A stretch of 64,000 bases of DNA from Marinobacter sp. LV10R510-11A (GCF_900215155.1 NZ_LT907980.1:3782001-3846000); one strand, 5' to 3'. Shown: positions 27,642 to 37,007, counted from the first letter of the stretch. Notes: generated by a model not told the origin, from the letters alone. Numbers and translations: made by a program.

Positions 27642-28721
27642 ATGACACCATTTCAAATTCCCGTTGCCCTAATTTTTCTCGCTGCATGCGGCCTTTTTCT
27701 TTCTGGTTGTCAGGCCGATGATGCGCCGGAAACATCTGCCGGGCATGTGGTGTCAGTGCGCGTTTCCGACGTTACCGGAGGCCAGGCTCAGGAAATAACC
27801 CTGCGCTTTTCTGGCATTGTTCGCTCGACCCAGAGGGCAACACTGACGTTTCAGATTAGCGGCACTTTGAAAGAGCGGGCGGTAGAGCTGGGCCAAACGG
27901 TTGCCGCCGGCGATGTGCTCGCCCGGGTGTACAACCCAGCATTGGAGCCAGCGCGGGATTCGGCCAGCGCCAAACTGGATGAACTGAACACCCGTTATGA
28001 CCAGGCTAAACGCGAGTGGGAACGCTCCAGCCGTCTGCGCGAGCGTGGTGTGGTTTCCGTACAGAACCTGGAACAGATCGCGGCCCGCCGTGATTCCCTG
28101 AAAGCCAGCGTTGCCACGGCTCAGGCCGCACTGGCGGAGGCTACTCAGTTGCTGCAAGAGAGTACGTTGCGGGCGCCGTTTAGCGGGCGTGTTGAAGCGC
28201 TTCTGATAGAAAGAGATGAGTTTGTTGCTGCCGGCCAGCCGGTAATGCGGCTGTCCTCGCCCGAGGGCAAGGAAGTGGAAGCCCGGGTGCCGGCGTATTT
28301 GTTGGCGCATGTGTCTGTGGATCAGGAACTGCCGGTTTGGTCTGTGCAGAATCGCAGTGAGGCTCCGGTTATTGGTTCCGTTGTTGAAATTGCTCAAGCC
28401 GGAGCAATCCGTGGCGAACTGCACCCGGTTCTGGTCAGCCTGCCCCTAAACACCCTGGGTGCGGGCGAGCCAGTTGAAGTAGGCATTACACCGATTCGGG
28501 AATCCGCACTCACCGTTCCGCTTTTATCGGTGATCCGTAGCGCCGGAAACATGACCGTATTCCGGGTGCGTGACGGCGTGGCTCGGCGAGTACCGATAGA
28601 AGTTGAACGTGTGGTGGGCGAGCGAGTTGTTGTGCGCACGGGTGAGTTGGAGCCAGGCGACCAAGTGGTTTACGCGGGCACCACCCGCCTCGCAGACGGT
28701 GATTCCGTGGAGGTGCGTTAA
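27642..28721 (+). CDS. RND efflux periplasmic adaptor lipoprotein
   Basis: The 359-residue membrane-fusion protein has lipobox LSGC (about residues 20-23), a barrel-sandwich segment GTLKERAVELGQTVAAGDVLAR, a helical hairpin, and the second lipoyl half STLRAPFSGRVEALLIERDEFV. It links the inner-membrane pump to an outer-membrane channel. The ATG at 27642 has AAGGA 6 nt upstream and gives a proper signal peptide; the ATG at 27627 lacks one. The stop overlaps the pump start (TAATG). Confidence 0.9.
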   Translation: MTPFQIPVALIFLAACGLFLSGCQADDAPETSAGHVVSVRVSDVTGGQAQEITLRFSGIVRSTQRATLTFQISGTLKERAVELGQTVAAGDVLARVYNPALEPARDSASAKLDELNTRYDQAKREWERSSRLRERGVVSVQNLEQIAARRDSLKASVATAQAALAEATQLLQESTLRAPFSGRVEALLIERDEFVAAGQPVMRLSSPEGKEVEARVPAYLLAHVSVDQELPVWSVQNRSEAPVIGSVVEIAQAGAIRGELHPVLVSLPLNTLGAGEPVEVGITPIRESALTVPLLSVIRSAGNMTVFRVRDGVARRVPIEVERVVGERVVVRTGELEPGDQVVYAGTTRLADGDSVEVR

Positions 28722-31700
28722 TGACGCGCTGGCTGCTCAACTTTCAACGTTTATTGGGCATGGTGGTTACCATGCTTTGCCTGCTGGGTATCGCGGCATA
28801 CAGCACCATGCCGCGCCAGGAAGATCCCTCATTTCCGTACCGGGCCGGCCTGGTGTCGGTGAACTATGCCGGGGCAAGCGCCGACGCTGTAGAGCGGTTG
28901 GTGCTCAGGCCTTTGGTAGACGAGTTGCGCCAGGTGGAAGAGGTGGACTTTTCCCAGAGCACCGCCCGTACCGGTGTAGCGCTCGTTAAGCTACGCCTCA
29001 ACGACGACATATACGATACAGACCCTGCTTGGGACAGAATTCGTCAGGCGATGGAGCGCGCAAGGCTCGATTTTCCAGACGATGTGGGCCAGATGGTTTT
29101 GGATGATCGGCTGATCGACAACCCGGCCATTGTGCTGGCTGTTGGCGGTGCGCCTTCGGTGAGTGAGTTATCGGATGTGGCTGAGCGGCTCAAGCAGAAC
29201 CTCTCCGACCTTCCCGGTGTTTCCCGTATTGAGCTGGAAGGAGATGCCGACGAACAGATTACGCTTGCTCTGGACGATGCTGCACTTTACCGGATGGGTA
29301 TCTCACCGGCCCGGATTCTGGAAACTCTAGCTCAGCGTAATCAGACCACACCCGGCGGTTTCGTGGTTGTGGACGGGCGCCGGTTATCGGTGCTTCCCAA
29401 CACGGAATTTGCAGATATTGACGCCATTCGCGCTACACCTATTGAGCTTCCCGATGGCTCCCAGGTGCCATTAGCGGCGGCGGCGAACGTGTGGCGTGGC
29501 CCCGCCGAACCGCGGCAGCCAGAAACCTGGTTTGATGGCGAGCGGGTGGTGCTGTTGTCGTTGATTATGGAGGAGGGCACCACGGATGCGATCCGTTTTG
29601 GTGAGCGGGTGCGGGAGCGGGTTGCTCAGATCCGCTCCGACTTTGAGCCCTATGAAATCCGTGAGATGTTTTTTCAGCCGGATAAGGTCTCGGATCGCCT
29701 GAATAATTTGGCTTGGAGCCTGGTTCTCTCTGTTCTAATTATCGTGGCGGTGGTGTTCACCGGTATGGGCATCCGAATGGGCTTACTGGTGGCCTCTATT
29801 CTGCCTATGGTCGCGTTGATCAGCGTTGGGCTTTACGATCTTGGCGGTGGTGTTCTGCACCAAATCGCAGTGATCGGCATGGTGATCTCCCTGGGCATTC
29901 TCATCGACAACGCCATTGTGATTGTTGAAAACATTCAGGGCCATCTGGATGAAGGCATGCGACGCATGGACGCGATGCGCAAGGCTATCGGTGAACTTGC
30001 CGGGCCGCTCGGGGCATCCACCGGCACCACACTGGCGGCCTTCGCTCCCATGCTGCTTGCCAAAGGTGGCGCAGCAGACTTCACCCGGGGCGTACCGGTG
30101 ATGATCATGCTTACCCTATCGGTCAGTTATTTGCTGGCGATTTCTGTCGTCCCACTGCTGGCGGCCCGTTTCCTCAAGCCCCGCCGCAATGCCGAGGCTG
30201 ATCGGCTGATTGGCCTAGCGCGGTTTCTTGGTGGTTTGGTTTATCGTCATCCTCGCCGCTTGATCGCAGCGGGCGCTGTGCTGGTTGTTATCAGCCTGGC
30301 GATGACGCCGTTTATGGCGCAGCAGTTTTTCCCCGATGCGGATAGGCCTCAGGTTATTGTCGAGATCTTCATGCCAGAAGGCACCGACCAGGTACGCACG
30401 GCTGAAGCCGCTGCCAATCTGGAACACGCCATACGCTCCCGTGCAAACGCGCTTGAAATTCATCGGTTCGTTGGTTTTACCGGCCCTGCATTCTATTACA
30501 ACCTCCAGCGCGCACCACAGGCGCCGAATAGAGGCCGGCTTGTGGTAAACACACCAACGCTCGAAGATACCACCGACATGATCCGCTGGATTCGCACCCA
30601 TGTGGATGAACAGATGCCGGAGCTGGGTATCAGTGTCGGGGTTCTCGGGCAGGGACCACCAAGGATCGCCCCGATAGAGGTGCGCGTTTACCACGCGGAC
30701 GATCAGGCTCGCACCCAAGCAGTGGAGCGGCTGTTTGTCGCACTGCGCCAAGTTGAAGGTACAGTGGATGTCCGGCACGACCTGGATATAGGTGTGCCTA
30801 GTATCGCCATTAATGTAGACGACGCCACCGCTGCACGTTACGGACTTAACCGGGCAGATGTGGCCCAAAGCCTCTATGGTCAAAGCTTTGGTGTGGTTGC
30901 CGAGCGTTATCGCCAAGAGAAAGACCCGATTCCGTTAGTACTCCGTTCGCAAGAAGGCACATCCTTGCCATTGGAGCGTTTGCTCTCGGTGAATATCTAT
31001 AACGATCGTGGCCAAGCGGTTCCGCTGTCTGCGGTTGCCAGTGTGGAAACCACCTGGGAGCCCGCAGCGCGCTATTTGCGAAATGGCACCCGGCTTAATA
31101 CCGTAACGGCCAACCTGCTGACAGGGTATAGCTTTAGCCAAGCACTGGATGGCATGAGGCGTGCCTTGGAAGAGAATCCTCTGCCTGAAGGCACCCGCTT
31201 GGAAATGGGCGGTGATGCAGAAGGCTCTGGTGATGCCAACGGGGCTCTGCTAACAGCCGCACCCATCGGTATTCTATTGTTGCTCTTCTTCTTGCTGCTG
31301 CAGTTCAACTCATTCCGGCGTGTGGGCATCATTCTGCTGACCGTACCTCTGGCGACCGTTGGCATATTCCCCGGCCTGGTACTTTCGGGCTCGCCCTTCG
31401 GGTTTCAGTCGCTGCTTGGTGTGATCGCACTGGTGGGCATTGTGGTGAACAACGCCATCGTACTGCTTGATGTGATGGACAGGGAACTGGAACGCGGTGA
31501 GAGCATCCACGAAGCCATGCGCAAAGCCGTTATGCAGCGAACTCGGCCAATCCTGCTGACCACGGCAACCACTGTGGCTGGCTTGCTGCCGCTGGCGTTC
31601 TCCAGCTCGACACTCTGGCCACCCATGGCTTGGGCCATTATCTCTGGGCTGCTGGCCTCAACCGTACTCACCCTGCTAGTGATCCCGGCGGTGTGTACAC

Positions 31701-31747
31701 AGGTGATTAAAACGCGGGTAGCAGAGCCAGAAAACGCACCGGCTTAA
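28721..31747 (+). CDS. RND-family efflux pump, inner-membrane permease
   Basis: The 1008-residue protein has the RND topology: one N-terminal helix, a large periplasmic domain, helices 2-6, a second periplasmic domain and helices 8-12. The conserved helix-4 region with proton-relay residues is LGILIDNAIVIVENIQGHLDEG, matched in the second half by VVNNAIVLLDVMD. It belongs to the heavy/multidrug HAE-like group; the substrate is not readable. No outer-membrane channel gene is adjacent, so it probably uses a shared TolC-type protein. Its last 41 bp overlap the convergent astE. Confidence 0.93.
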   Translation: MTRWLLNFQRLLGMVVTMLCLLGIAAYSTMPRQEDPSFPYRAGLVSVNYAGASADAVERLVLRPLVDELRQVEEVDFSQSTARTGVALVKLRLNDDIYDTDPAWDRIRQAMERARLDFPDDVGQMVLDDRLIDNPAIVLAVGGAPSVSELSDVAERLKQNLSDLPGVSRIELEGDADEQITLALDDAALYRMGISPARILETLAQRNQTTPGGFVVVDGRRLSVLPNTEFADIDAIRATPIELPDGSQVPLAAAANVWRGPAEPRQPETWFDGERVVLLSLIMEEGTTDAIRFGERVRERVAQIRSDFEPYEIREMFFQPDKVSDRLNNLAWSLVLSVLIIVAVVFTGMGIRMGLLVASILPMVALISVGLYDLGGGVLHQIAVIGMVISLGILIDNAIVIVENIQGHLDEGMRRMDAMRKAIGELAGPLGASTGTTLAAFAPMLLAKGGAADFTRGVPVMIMLTLSVSYLLAISVVPLLAARFLKPRRNAEADRLIGLARFLGGLVYRHPRRLIAAGAVLVVISLAMTPFMAQQFFPDADRPQVIVEIFMPEGTDQVRTAEAAANLEHAIRSRANALEIHRFVGFTGPAFYYNLQRAPQAPNRGRLVVNTPTLEDTTDMIRWIRTHVDEQMPELGISVGVLGQGPPRIAPIEVRVYHADDQARTQAVERLFVALRQVEGTVDVRHDLDIGVPSIAINVDDATAARYGLNRADVAQSLYGQSFGVVAERYRQEKDPIPLVLRSQEGTSLPLERLLSVNIYNDRGQAVPLSAVASVETTWEPAARYLRNGTRLNTVTANLLTGYSFSQALDGMRRALEENPLPEGTRLEMGGDAEGSGDANGALLTAAPIGILLLLFFLLLQFNSFRRVGIILLTVPLATVGIFPGLVLSGSPFGFQSLLGVIALVGIVVNNAIVLLDVMDRELERGESIHEAMRKAVMQRTRPILLTTATTVAGLLPLAFSSSTLWPPMAWAIISGLLASTVLTLLVIPAVCTQVIKTRVAEPENAPA

Positions 31748-32765
31748 TCATCAGACCCACCCGCTGGCCAACCGGCACATCCCGGTTGGGAAACACAATC
31801 GCCTGAGGCGAGCCCTCTACCAGATAACAGGTATCGTCATCCTCCCAGATGACGGTGCCTAGCGGGTATTCGGTAAAGTTGGCCACATCATCCGGAATAT
31901 GAAACTGGAAGTGCTTTCCGGTATTCAGAATTTCATGCACAACCTCAAACACTGCGAGATGGTTAAATGCTGGGTGCTTTGCCGGGGCAGCCTCGCCAAA
32001 AAAACGACGCCTCAGAGCCCGTTTAACACTCTCAAAACGCCCCAGATCGTTCTCGCCAAATGGTTTAACCTTGCCCAACTCCACGGTAAAACTCTCAGCG
32101 CCTAGCACAGAGGATGAAAACGAAGCGAATGTCGTTCCCGCTTTGTGCTGCAGCAACAAGGTGTCCACCTCCGCCTCCAGCAAAAAGTTACCCTGCGCTT
32201 CAGGCATCTGCCGGCCCTCAACAAACGGATAAAGCGCAAACTTCTCCCGCTGAGAAGGCCTTATGGCCGTATGCAAATCGTAATGGGACAAAGCCTGCGA
32301 GTGCGCCATGGCAAACTGACGACAGGCCTCCTCAAGAAACCGCGCCCGCGCCGCTTCTGGCAACCCGTTATATTCTGGTTTGCTATGGGCTCCGCTAAAT
32401 AGCCGGTTCAGATTCGCATCCAAAAACCGCTCCCCAACCACCATAGCTGGGGGGTTACCCAGAATCAGCAGTAACGGACAGGCCAACTGCCATTCGCCGT
32501 TCAGCAGCTCACTCACCAGCGCGTTCAAAACCTCAATGGGTGCGGTTTCATTGCCATGAATACCAGCGGAAATGATCAACGCCTCGTGATTCGGATTGGT
32601 GCGGCCGGCTGGCGGACTTAGATGCAAAACACCAACGCTTTTGCGGCTGATACGTGTGCCGTCAGGAAGCGTGGTTATGACCTCCGGGAGGTCTGCAGTG
32701 CCATTTTTGAGAGTATGCGATAGCCAATCAGAGCTGGATTCAAAAAGATCCGGACAAGCTGCCAT
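31707..32765 (-). CDS. astE: Succinylglutamate desuccinylase
   Basis: The 352-residue M14-type zinc hydrolase has the metal ligands in SAGIHGNETAP and HYDLHTAIR, the family segments GNPPAMVVGERFLDANLNRLFSG and LGAESFTVELGKVKPFG, and an AstE-like C-terminus. It releases succinate and glutamate from succinylglutamate, the last AST step. The ATG at 32765 has GGGGA just upstream; a TTG at 32792 would overlap aotM and is less likely. It ends the aot transporter operon instead of the aru/ast operon, and its 3' end overlaps the RND gene by 41 bp. Confidence 0.9.
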   Translation of the reverse strand: MAACPDLFESSSDWLSHTLKNGTADLPEVITTLPDGTRISRKSVGVLHLSPPAGRTNPNHEALIISAGIHGNETAPIEVLNALVSELLNGEWQLACPLLLILGNPPAMVVGERFLDANLNRLFSGAHSKPEYNGLPEAARARFLEEACRQFAMAHSQALSHYDLHTAIRPSQREKFALYPFVEGRQMPEAQGNFLLEAEVDTLLLQHKAGTTFASFSSSVLGAESFTVELGKVKPFGENDLGRFESVKRALRRRFFGEAAPAKHPAFNHLAVFEVVHEILNTGKHFQFHIPDDVANFTEYPLGTVIWEDDDTCYLVEGSPQAIVFPNRDVPVGQRVGLMIKPVRFLALLPAF

Positions 32766-32781
32766 AGAATCCCCAAAAGGC

Positions 32782-33507
32782 TCAGGTACCAATAGGCCGC
32801 TGATGCTTCAACAAATGATTTTCAAGCTTGCGAAACGCAAACACCATCGTAAACGTTAGCGCCATGTAGCAAAACGCCACAAAGATAAACGCATCAAACG
32901 GCGCATAAAACCGCGAGTAAATATTCCGCGCCGCACCCGTCAAATCCACAATGGTCACCACGCTCGCAATCGCACTCGAATGCAGCATGAAAATAACCTC
33001 ATTGGAGTAAGCCTGAACCGCTCGCCGCGCTGCGCTCGGAAGCACTATGCGCCGCATGCGCAACAACCAACTCATACCGTAAGCCGTCGCCGCTTCAATC
33101 TCACCGTGGGGCGTGGAAATAATCGAACCGCGAATAATCTCCGTAGTGTAGGCGCAAGTATTCAACGTAAAGGCCAAAAGGGCAGGGTAGAAAGGCTCTC
33201 TGAAAATTACCCACCAGAAGGTTTCCTGAATACCGGGAATCTGCGCCACACCATAGTAAATAATATACAGCTGAATCAGCAGCGGCGTGCCACGGAAAAG
33301 ATAGGTGTAAAGCCAAACTGGGCCAGATACAAATGGGTTTTTAAATGTGCGAAGAATGGCCAGAGGAACCGCAAAAATAAGCCCGATGATCAGGCAAAGA
33401 AATACCAGTTGAACGGTTGTTACCATACCGTCCCAGTATTCCATGATGGTCATGGCCGTAAAAATGTCGTTGTTGTTAAGCCAGGCGGCGAGGAAGTCAG
33501 GCATCAT
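32782..33507 (-). CDS. aotM: Arginine/ornithine ABC transporter, permease AotM
   Basis: The 241-residue HisM-type polar amino-acid permease has several membrane helices and the EAA loop EIEAATAYGMSWLLRMRRIVLPSAARRA that docks on the ATPase. RGTPLLIQLYIIYYG is typical of the family. The ATG at 33507 overlaps the aotQ stop (TGATG) with AGGAG 5-6 nt upstream; a TTG one codon earlier is less likely. It pairs with AotQ to form the channel. Confidence 0.9.
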   Translation of the reverse strand: MMPDFLAAWLNNNDIFTAMTIMEYWDGMVTTVQLVFLCLIIGLIFAVPLAILRTFKNPFVSGPVWLYTYLFRGTPLLIQLYIIYYGVAQIPGIQETFWWVIFREPFYPALLAFTLNTCAYTTEIIRGSIISTPHGEIEAATAYGMSWLLRMRRIVLPSAARRAVQAYSNEVIFMLHSSAIASVVTIVDLTGAARNIYSRFYAPFDAFIFVAFCYMALTFTMVFAFRKLENHLLKHQRPIGT

Positions 33508-34211
33508 CAATTCTCCTGAATTACGCCAACGTTGGCTCGTTTATCGAGCCACTTGATGAAAAGCTCTGAGCCAGCGGTGAGGGCGAGATATACAAATGCC
33601 ACGGGAATGAAAAAGTGGAACGGCATGCGCTCTGCCTTGGCTGCTTCCTCCGCCACGCGCACCATATCCGTGAGGCCAATAATGGAAACCAGCGCTGTGG
33701 TTTTAAGCAGCACCTGCCAGTTGTTGCCAATGCCTGGCAGCGCGTGGCGCAGCATTTGCGGAACCATCACTCGGCGGAAAGTGTGCCAGCGGCTGAAGCC
33801 GTAGGCGCGTGCTGCTTCAATCTGGCCGGTTTCGACAGCCAGAAAGGCGCCCCGGAAGGTTTCTGTCATGTAGGCGCCAAAAATCAACCCGATCGTTACC
33901 ACCCCGGCAATGAACGGATCAAACTGAAAGAAAAAGTCGATTTCGTAGGTTTCCCAAACATAATCCGAGAGCATGTTCACGCCCACTTGGCCGCCATAGT
34001 AAAACAGCATCATCATCACCAAATCAGGGACACCACGAATCAGAGTGGTATAGGTGGTGGCCATTCCAACCGCTACGCGGCTGTTCGACAGCTTCGCAGC
34101 CGCGCCGATTAACCCGAGGGCTAATGCGAGGGCAAGAGACAGGAAGGCAAGCTCTATGGTTACAACCGCCCCATTCAACAGGGCCGGACCATAGCCTTTC
34201 AGATCAAGCAT
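33507..34211 (-). CDS. aotQ: Arginine/ornithine ABC transporter, permease AotQ
   Basis: The 234-residue HisQ-type permease carries LIRGVPDLVMMMLFYYGGQ and the EAA loop QIEAARAYGFSRWHTFRRVMVPQMLRHALPG. The combination with HisM-, HisJ- and HisP-like proteins defines a basic amino-acid importer like HisJQMP/AotJQMP. A hairpin separates it from aotJ upstream, and it is coupled to aotM downstream. Confidence 0.9.
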   Translation of the reverse strand: MLDLKGYGPALLNGAVVTIELAFLSLALALALGLIGAAAKLSNSRVAVGMATTYTTLIRGVPDLVMMMLFYYGGQVGVNMLSDYVWETYEIDFFFQFDPFIAGVVTIGLIFGAYMTETFRGAFLAVETGQIEAARAYGFSRWHTFRRVMVPQMLRHALPGIGNNWQVLLKTTALVSIIGLTDMVRVAEEAAKAERMPFHFFIPVAFVYLALTAGSELFIKWLDKRANVGVIQEN

Positions 34212-34227
34212 GGGAGTGTCCGGTAGT

Positions 34228-34254
34228 CAGGGGCAGCCATAATGGCTACCCCTG
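34228..34254 (-). other. Intercistronic hairpin between aotJ and aotQ
   Basis: Near-perfect inverted repeat CAGGGG-AGCCAT pairing with ATGGCT-CCCCTG, with a single unpaired base in each arm and one in the loop. It follows the binding-protein gene directly. Such hairpins stabilise the upstream mRNA or attenuate downstream expression, keeping binding protein in excess. Confidence 0.6.
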
Positions 34255-34266
34255 GGGCTGGTGTTT

Positions 34267-35019
34267 TCAGGCCTTTACATCGTAAACGAAGTACTTCTTC
34301 ATGATGGTGTCGTAGGTGCCGTCTTCCTTTAGCTTGCGCAGAGCAGCGTTCACCTCTTCGGCAATGGCCTTGTCACGCTTGCGCATGGCAACCCCAACGC
34401 CTTCACCCAGCTTGACCTGCTCGCCGACTTCTTTGAAACCGTCTTTGGTCATAACCGTCTGCTCGCCTACCGGGTAATCAACAAATACGGCATCCAGGCG
34501 CTGGCCTTCAAGGTCCAGAACCATGTCACCTGCGGTGGTGTAACGCTTGATCGTTACTACGTCAGTCATTTCCTCGGTTACAAAGGTATCCATAGTTGTG
34601 CCACGCTGCACGCCCACGGTTTTGCCCTTCATGGCATCCATGTCGGTGACGTCGGTATCAAAACTATTGGGGCCAAACCAGCCGCCTGGAGTGTTGTAGT
34701 AAGGCTCAGAAAACAGAACCCGCTTTGCACGCTCTTCGGTGATCGACATGGAGGACATGATTAGGTCGAACTTGCGGGCCAGCAGGCCAGGGATCATTCC
34801 GTCCCATGCTTGAATCACAAATTCACAATCAGCCTTCATCTCTTCACACATAGCAGTGGCCAGATCCACTTCAAAGCCGGTCAGCTCACCATTCTCATCT
34901 TTGTATTCGAAGGGCTCATAAGGTACGTCAAAAGCAATGCGCAGAGCGCGCTCTTCTGCCTGAGCACCGCTGGCAAGCATGGCCAGGGCGCAGCTCGCTG
35001 CAATCATCAATTTTTTCAT
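34267..35019 (-). CDS. aotJ: Arginine/ornithine ABC transporter, periplasmic binding protein AotJ
   Basis: The 250-residue type II periplasmic binding protein has a signal peptide (MKKLMIAASCALAML, cleaved after AQA). It carries the ligand-site pattern IAFDVPYEPFEYKDENGELTGFEVDLA (split by reading), the HisJ-like disulfide in MCEEMKADCEF, and SMSITEERAKRVLFSEPYY. These resemble the lysine/arginine/ornithine- and histidine-binding proteins. It delivers cationic amino acids to AotQM. It has a good ribosome site (GGAGAAG) upstream. Confidence 0.92.
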   Translation of the reverse strand: MKKLMIAASCALAMLASGAQAEERALRIAFDVPYEPFEYKDENGELTGFEVDLATAMCEEMKADCEFVIQAWDGMIPGLLARKFDLIMSSMSITEERAKRVLFSEPYYNTPGGWFGPNSFDTDVTDMDAMKGKTVGVQRGTTMDTFVTEEMTDVVTIKRYTTAGDMVLDLEGQRLDAVFVDYPVGEQTVMTKDGFKEVGEQVKLGEGVGVAMRKRDKAIAEEVNAALRKLKEDGTYDTIMKKYFVYDVKA

Positions 35020-35103
35020 ATGTCACTTCTCCAGTAGATCGCCTCTCGGGCGTTATTGTTGTGGAAGCTGTACATCTGACACTCGTCACGATAGCACCGC
35101 ATG

Positions 35104-35874
35104 TCAGAAGTTGGGAGCGAGGAATTGCCTCATGCGTTCTGAATCCGGATGATCAAACACCTGCACGGGTGTACCCTGTTCCTCGATGACGCCCTGATGC
35201 AAAAATAGCACCTGGGACGACACATTTCTTGCAAACGCCATTTCGTGAGTCACCACGATCATGGTGCGGCCTTCCTCGGCCAGGTTCTGCATAACCTTCA
35301 GCACTTCTCCAACCAGTTCTGGGTCCAGTGCCGAAGTGGGTTCATCAAACAGCATCACTTCGGGCTCCATGGCCAGCGCCCGGGCAATGGCTGCACGCTG
35401 TTGCTGTCCGCCGGACATCTGGGCCGGATAATAGTCTTTGCGTTCATAGATGCCCACCTTGTACAAGTAGGCCTCCGCGCGCTCGATGGCTTCCTTTTTT
35501 GGAACCTTGAGCACGTTAATCGGCGCTTCAATAATGTTTTCCAGCACTGTCATATGCGACCACAGGTTAAAGCTTTGGAACAACATGGAAAGCTTGGCGC
35601 GTATCAACTCTACTTGCTTGATATCCGCGGGAATACGTTCGCCTTTCCGGTTGTTGGTAAACCGAATAGGGTCGCCGTGAACAATGATGTCACCGGAGGT
35701 GGGCGTTTCCAGCAAGTTGATGCAGCGCAGGAAGGTGCTTTTGCCAGAACCGGAGCTACCGATCAGAGAAACCACATCGCCTTTTTGGGTCTCCAGTGAG
35801 ATACCTTTGAGCACTTCAAGCTCAGCGAAGGTTTTGTGAATGTCCTTGCAGATCAAAGGCGCGTGGTCCGCCAT
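35104..35874 (-). CDS. aotP: Arginine/ornithine ABC transporter, ATP-binding protein AotP
   Basis: The 256-residue HisP-type ATPase has Walker [10 protein letters not shown], signature [15 protein letters not shown], Walker [14 protein letters not shown] and H-loop VTHEM. It is the first gene of aotP-J-Q-M-astE, an order different from Pseudomonas aotJQMOP. The 156-bp region upstream contains two GCGAC direct repeats 12 bp apart (35969-35973 and 35981-35985) near the expected promoter. These could be part of an arginine-responsive site, but the match is weak. Confidence 0.93.
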   Translation of the reverse strand: MADHAPLICKDIHKTFAELEVLKGISLETQKGDVVSLIGSSGSGKSTFLRCINLLETPTSGDIIVHGDPIRFTNNRKGERIPADIKQVELIRAKLSMLFQSFNLWSHMTVLENIIEAPINVLKVPKKEAIERAEAYLYKVGIYERKDYYPAQMSGGQQQRAAIARALAMEPEVMLFDEPTSALDPELVGEVLKVMQNLAEEGRTMIVVTHEMAFARNVSSQVLFLHQGVIEEQGTPVQVFDHPDSERMRQFLAPNF

Positions 35875-36030
35875 GGGTGACTCCTGAAGCTATAATTCAA
35901 AGGCGCTTGTTTTACTGACTGTGGAGGTGGAAATCAACACCTTTCATACACAGCTTTACAGTTTTTTAGCGACGATATTTGCGACTTTATTGTGGCGCAC
36001 TGAGTGCTCAATGCAAGCGTTTTGCAGGTT

Positions 36031-36834
36031 TCAGCTGTGCGCACGGTGATGGCCCCCAGGCACCTCTTGTTCAACCGGAATACGGATCAACGTACTGCCT
36101 TCCTGTTCCATGTCGCGCATGGCTTTGCTCACGAAACGCACATGCGCCATAGCAACCTTCTGGGCGGTGGCTGGCCTGCCGGAAATGATCGCCTCGTATA
36201 GCTGGCGATGCTGAAGGACGATTTTTTTGCGCATTTCCGCACGGGGGTTCAGGTTGGCTACCGATGCCTGCACGGTCATCAGCATCATGTTTTTGAGGCT
36301 GTTGAGCACGTGAACCAATATCGGGTTGTGGGAGGCCTCCACAATGGCCTGGTGAAAACCGTGGTCTGGGCGGGCGTTACTCAGTGGGTCTGTTTCTTCC
36401 AGAGCGCGAAAAGCTTTGGTTATACGGTGTCGATCTAGGTCGGTTGCCCGCTGCGCGGCTAGGTATGCTGCTTGCCCCTCCAGTTGTTCACGCACCTCCA
36501 ACAAGTCGTATAGCGTTCGCGGGTGTCCTTCAAAAAGATGCATCAGGGGGCCCTGGGCACTTAGGTCGCCGGATCCGGGCACCATGGTAGAAACAAACGA
36601 TCCCTTGCCGTGGCGGGTTTCAATCACGCCCCGCCCCTGTAACTCGTGAAGGGCTTCGCGGATAACCGATCGCGACACCCGCAGGCGCGCAGCAAGTTGT
36701 CGTTCTGAGGGAATTTTTTGTTCTGGTGCCAGCCCGCCATCGAGAATCAGCCGTTCTAGCCGGTAGGAGATTTCCTGTGAAATAGCCATCAAGTTGCCTG
36801 TGTGCTTACTGGTCTGATCAGTGACTCTTGTCAT
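36031..36834 (-). CDS. glcC: GlcC-like GntR-family regulator of glycolate genes
   Basis: The 267-residue FadR-subfamily GntR protein has a winged helix with IPSERQLAARLRVSRSVIREALHELQGRGVIETRHGKGSFV. Its ligand domain starts PLMHLFEGHPRTLYDLLEVREQLEG and closely follows Escherichia coli GlcC, including the C-terminal LIR-V pattern. It is divergent from glcGDEF and should respond to glycolate. The start is uncertain: ATG 36834 is used here, but ATG 36789 is attractive because a palindromic operator at 36808-36822 would then lie upstream rather than inside the gene. Confidence 0.88.
   Translation of the reverse strand: MTRVTDQTSKHTGNLMAISQEISYRLERLILDGGLAPEQKIPSERQLAARLRVSRSVIREALHELQGRGVIETRHGKGSFVSTMVPGSGDLSAQGPLMHLFEGHPRTLYDLLEVREQLEGQAAYLAAQRATDLDRHRITKAFRALEETDPLSNARPDHGFHQAIVEASHNPILVHVLNSLKNMMLMTVQASVANLNPRAEMRKKIVLQHRQLYEAIISGRPATAQKVAMAHVRFVSKAMRDMEQEGSTLIRIPVEQEVPGGHHRAHS
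36808..36822. promoter_or_regulatory. GntR-type operator, copy 1 (near the glcC start)
   Basis: ACTGGTC-T-GATCAGT is a 7-1-7 palindrome with one mismatch, containing the TGGT…-type core bound by FadR-family GntR regulators. It is almost identical to the copy at 36925-36939 and could mediate autoregulation. Confidence 0.65.
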
Positions 36835-36924
36835 TGTTTTTATTCGGTCTTCGCCTTCATTTGTGTGCAAGCCCACTGAATATGGCTGATCCGGAGGGAT
36901 ACGTCCATTTTCCTGAATTTAAAA

Positions 36925-36939
36925 ACTGGTCTGACCAGT
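36925..36939. promoter_or_regulatory. GntR-type operator, copy 2 (glcC/glcG intergenic)
   Basis: ACTGGTC-T-GACCAGT is a perfect 7-1-7 palindrome with the family core TGGT-N3-ACCA. It lies 68 bp upstream of the glcG ribosome site region and is the best candidate for GlcC control of glcGDEF. Confidence 0.75.
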
Positions 36940-37007
36940 GTCCTCCCCGCTGGACTAATTAGCAGCCGTCTACGACTATCTTCTCTCATACCGAGGAGGT
37001 AAGTGTG

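Noticed and set aside
30215..30916. 233-codon open frame opposite the RND pump
   Set aside because: It overlaps conserved pump sequence and shows no protein-like pattern.
31707..32765. Reading this gene as the uncharacterised aotO of Pseudomonas rather than astE
   Set aside because: The zinc-site motifs and the middle and C-terminal segments follow succinylglutamate desuccinylase closely, and astE is otherwise missing from the AST operon.
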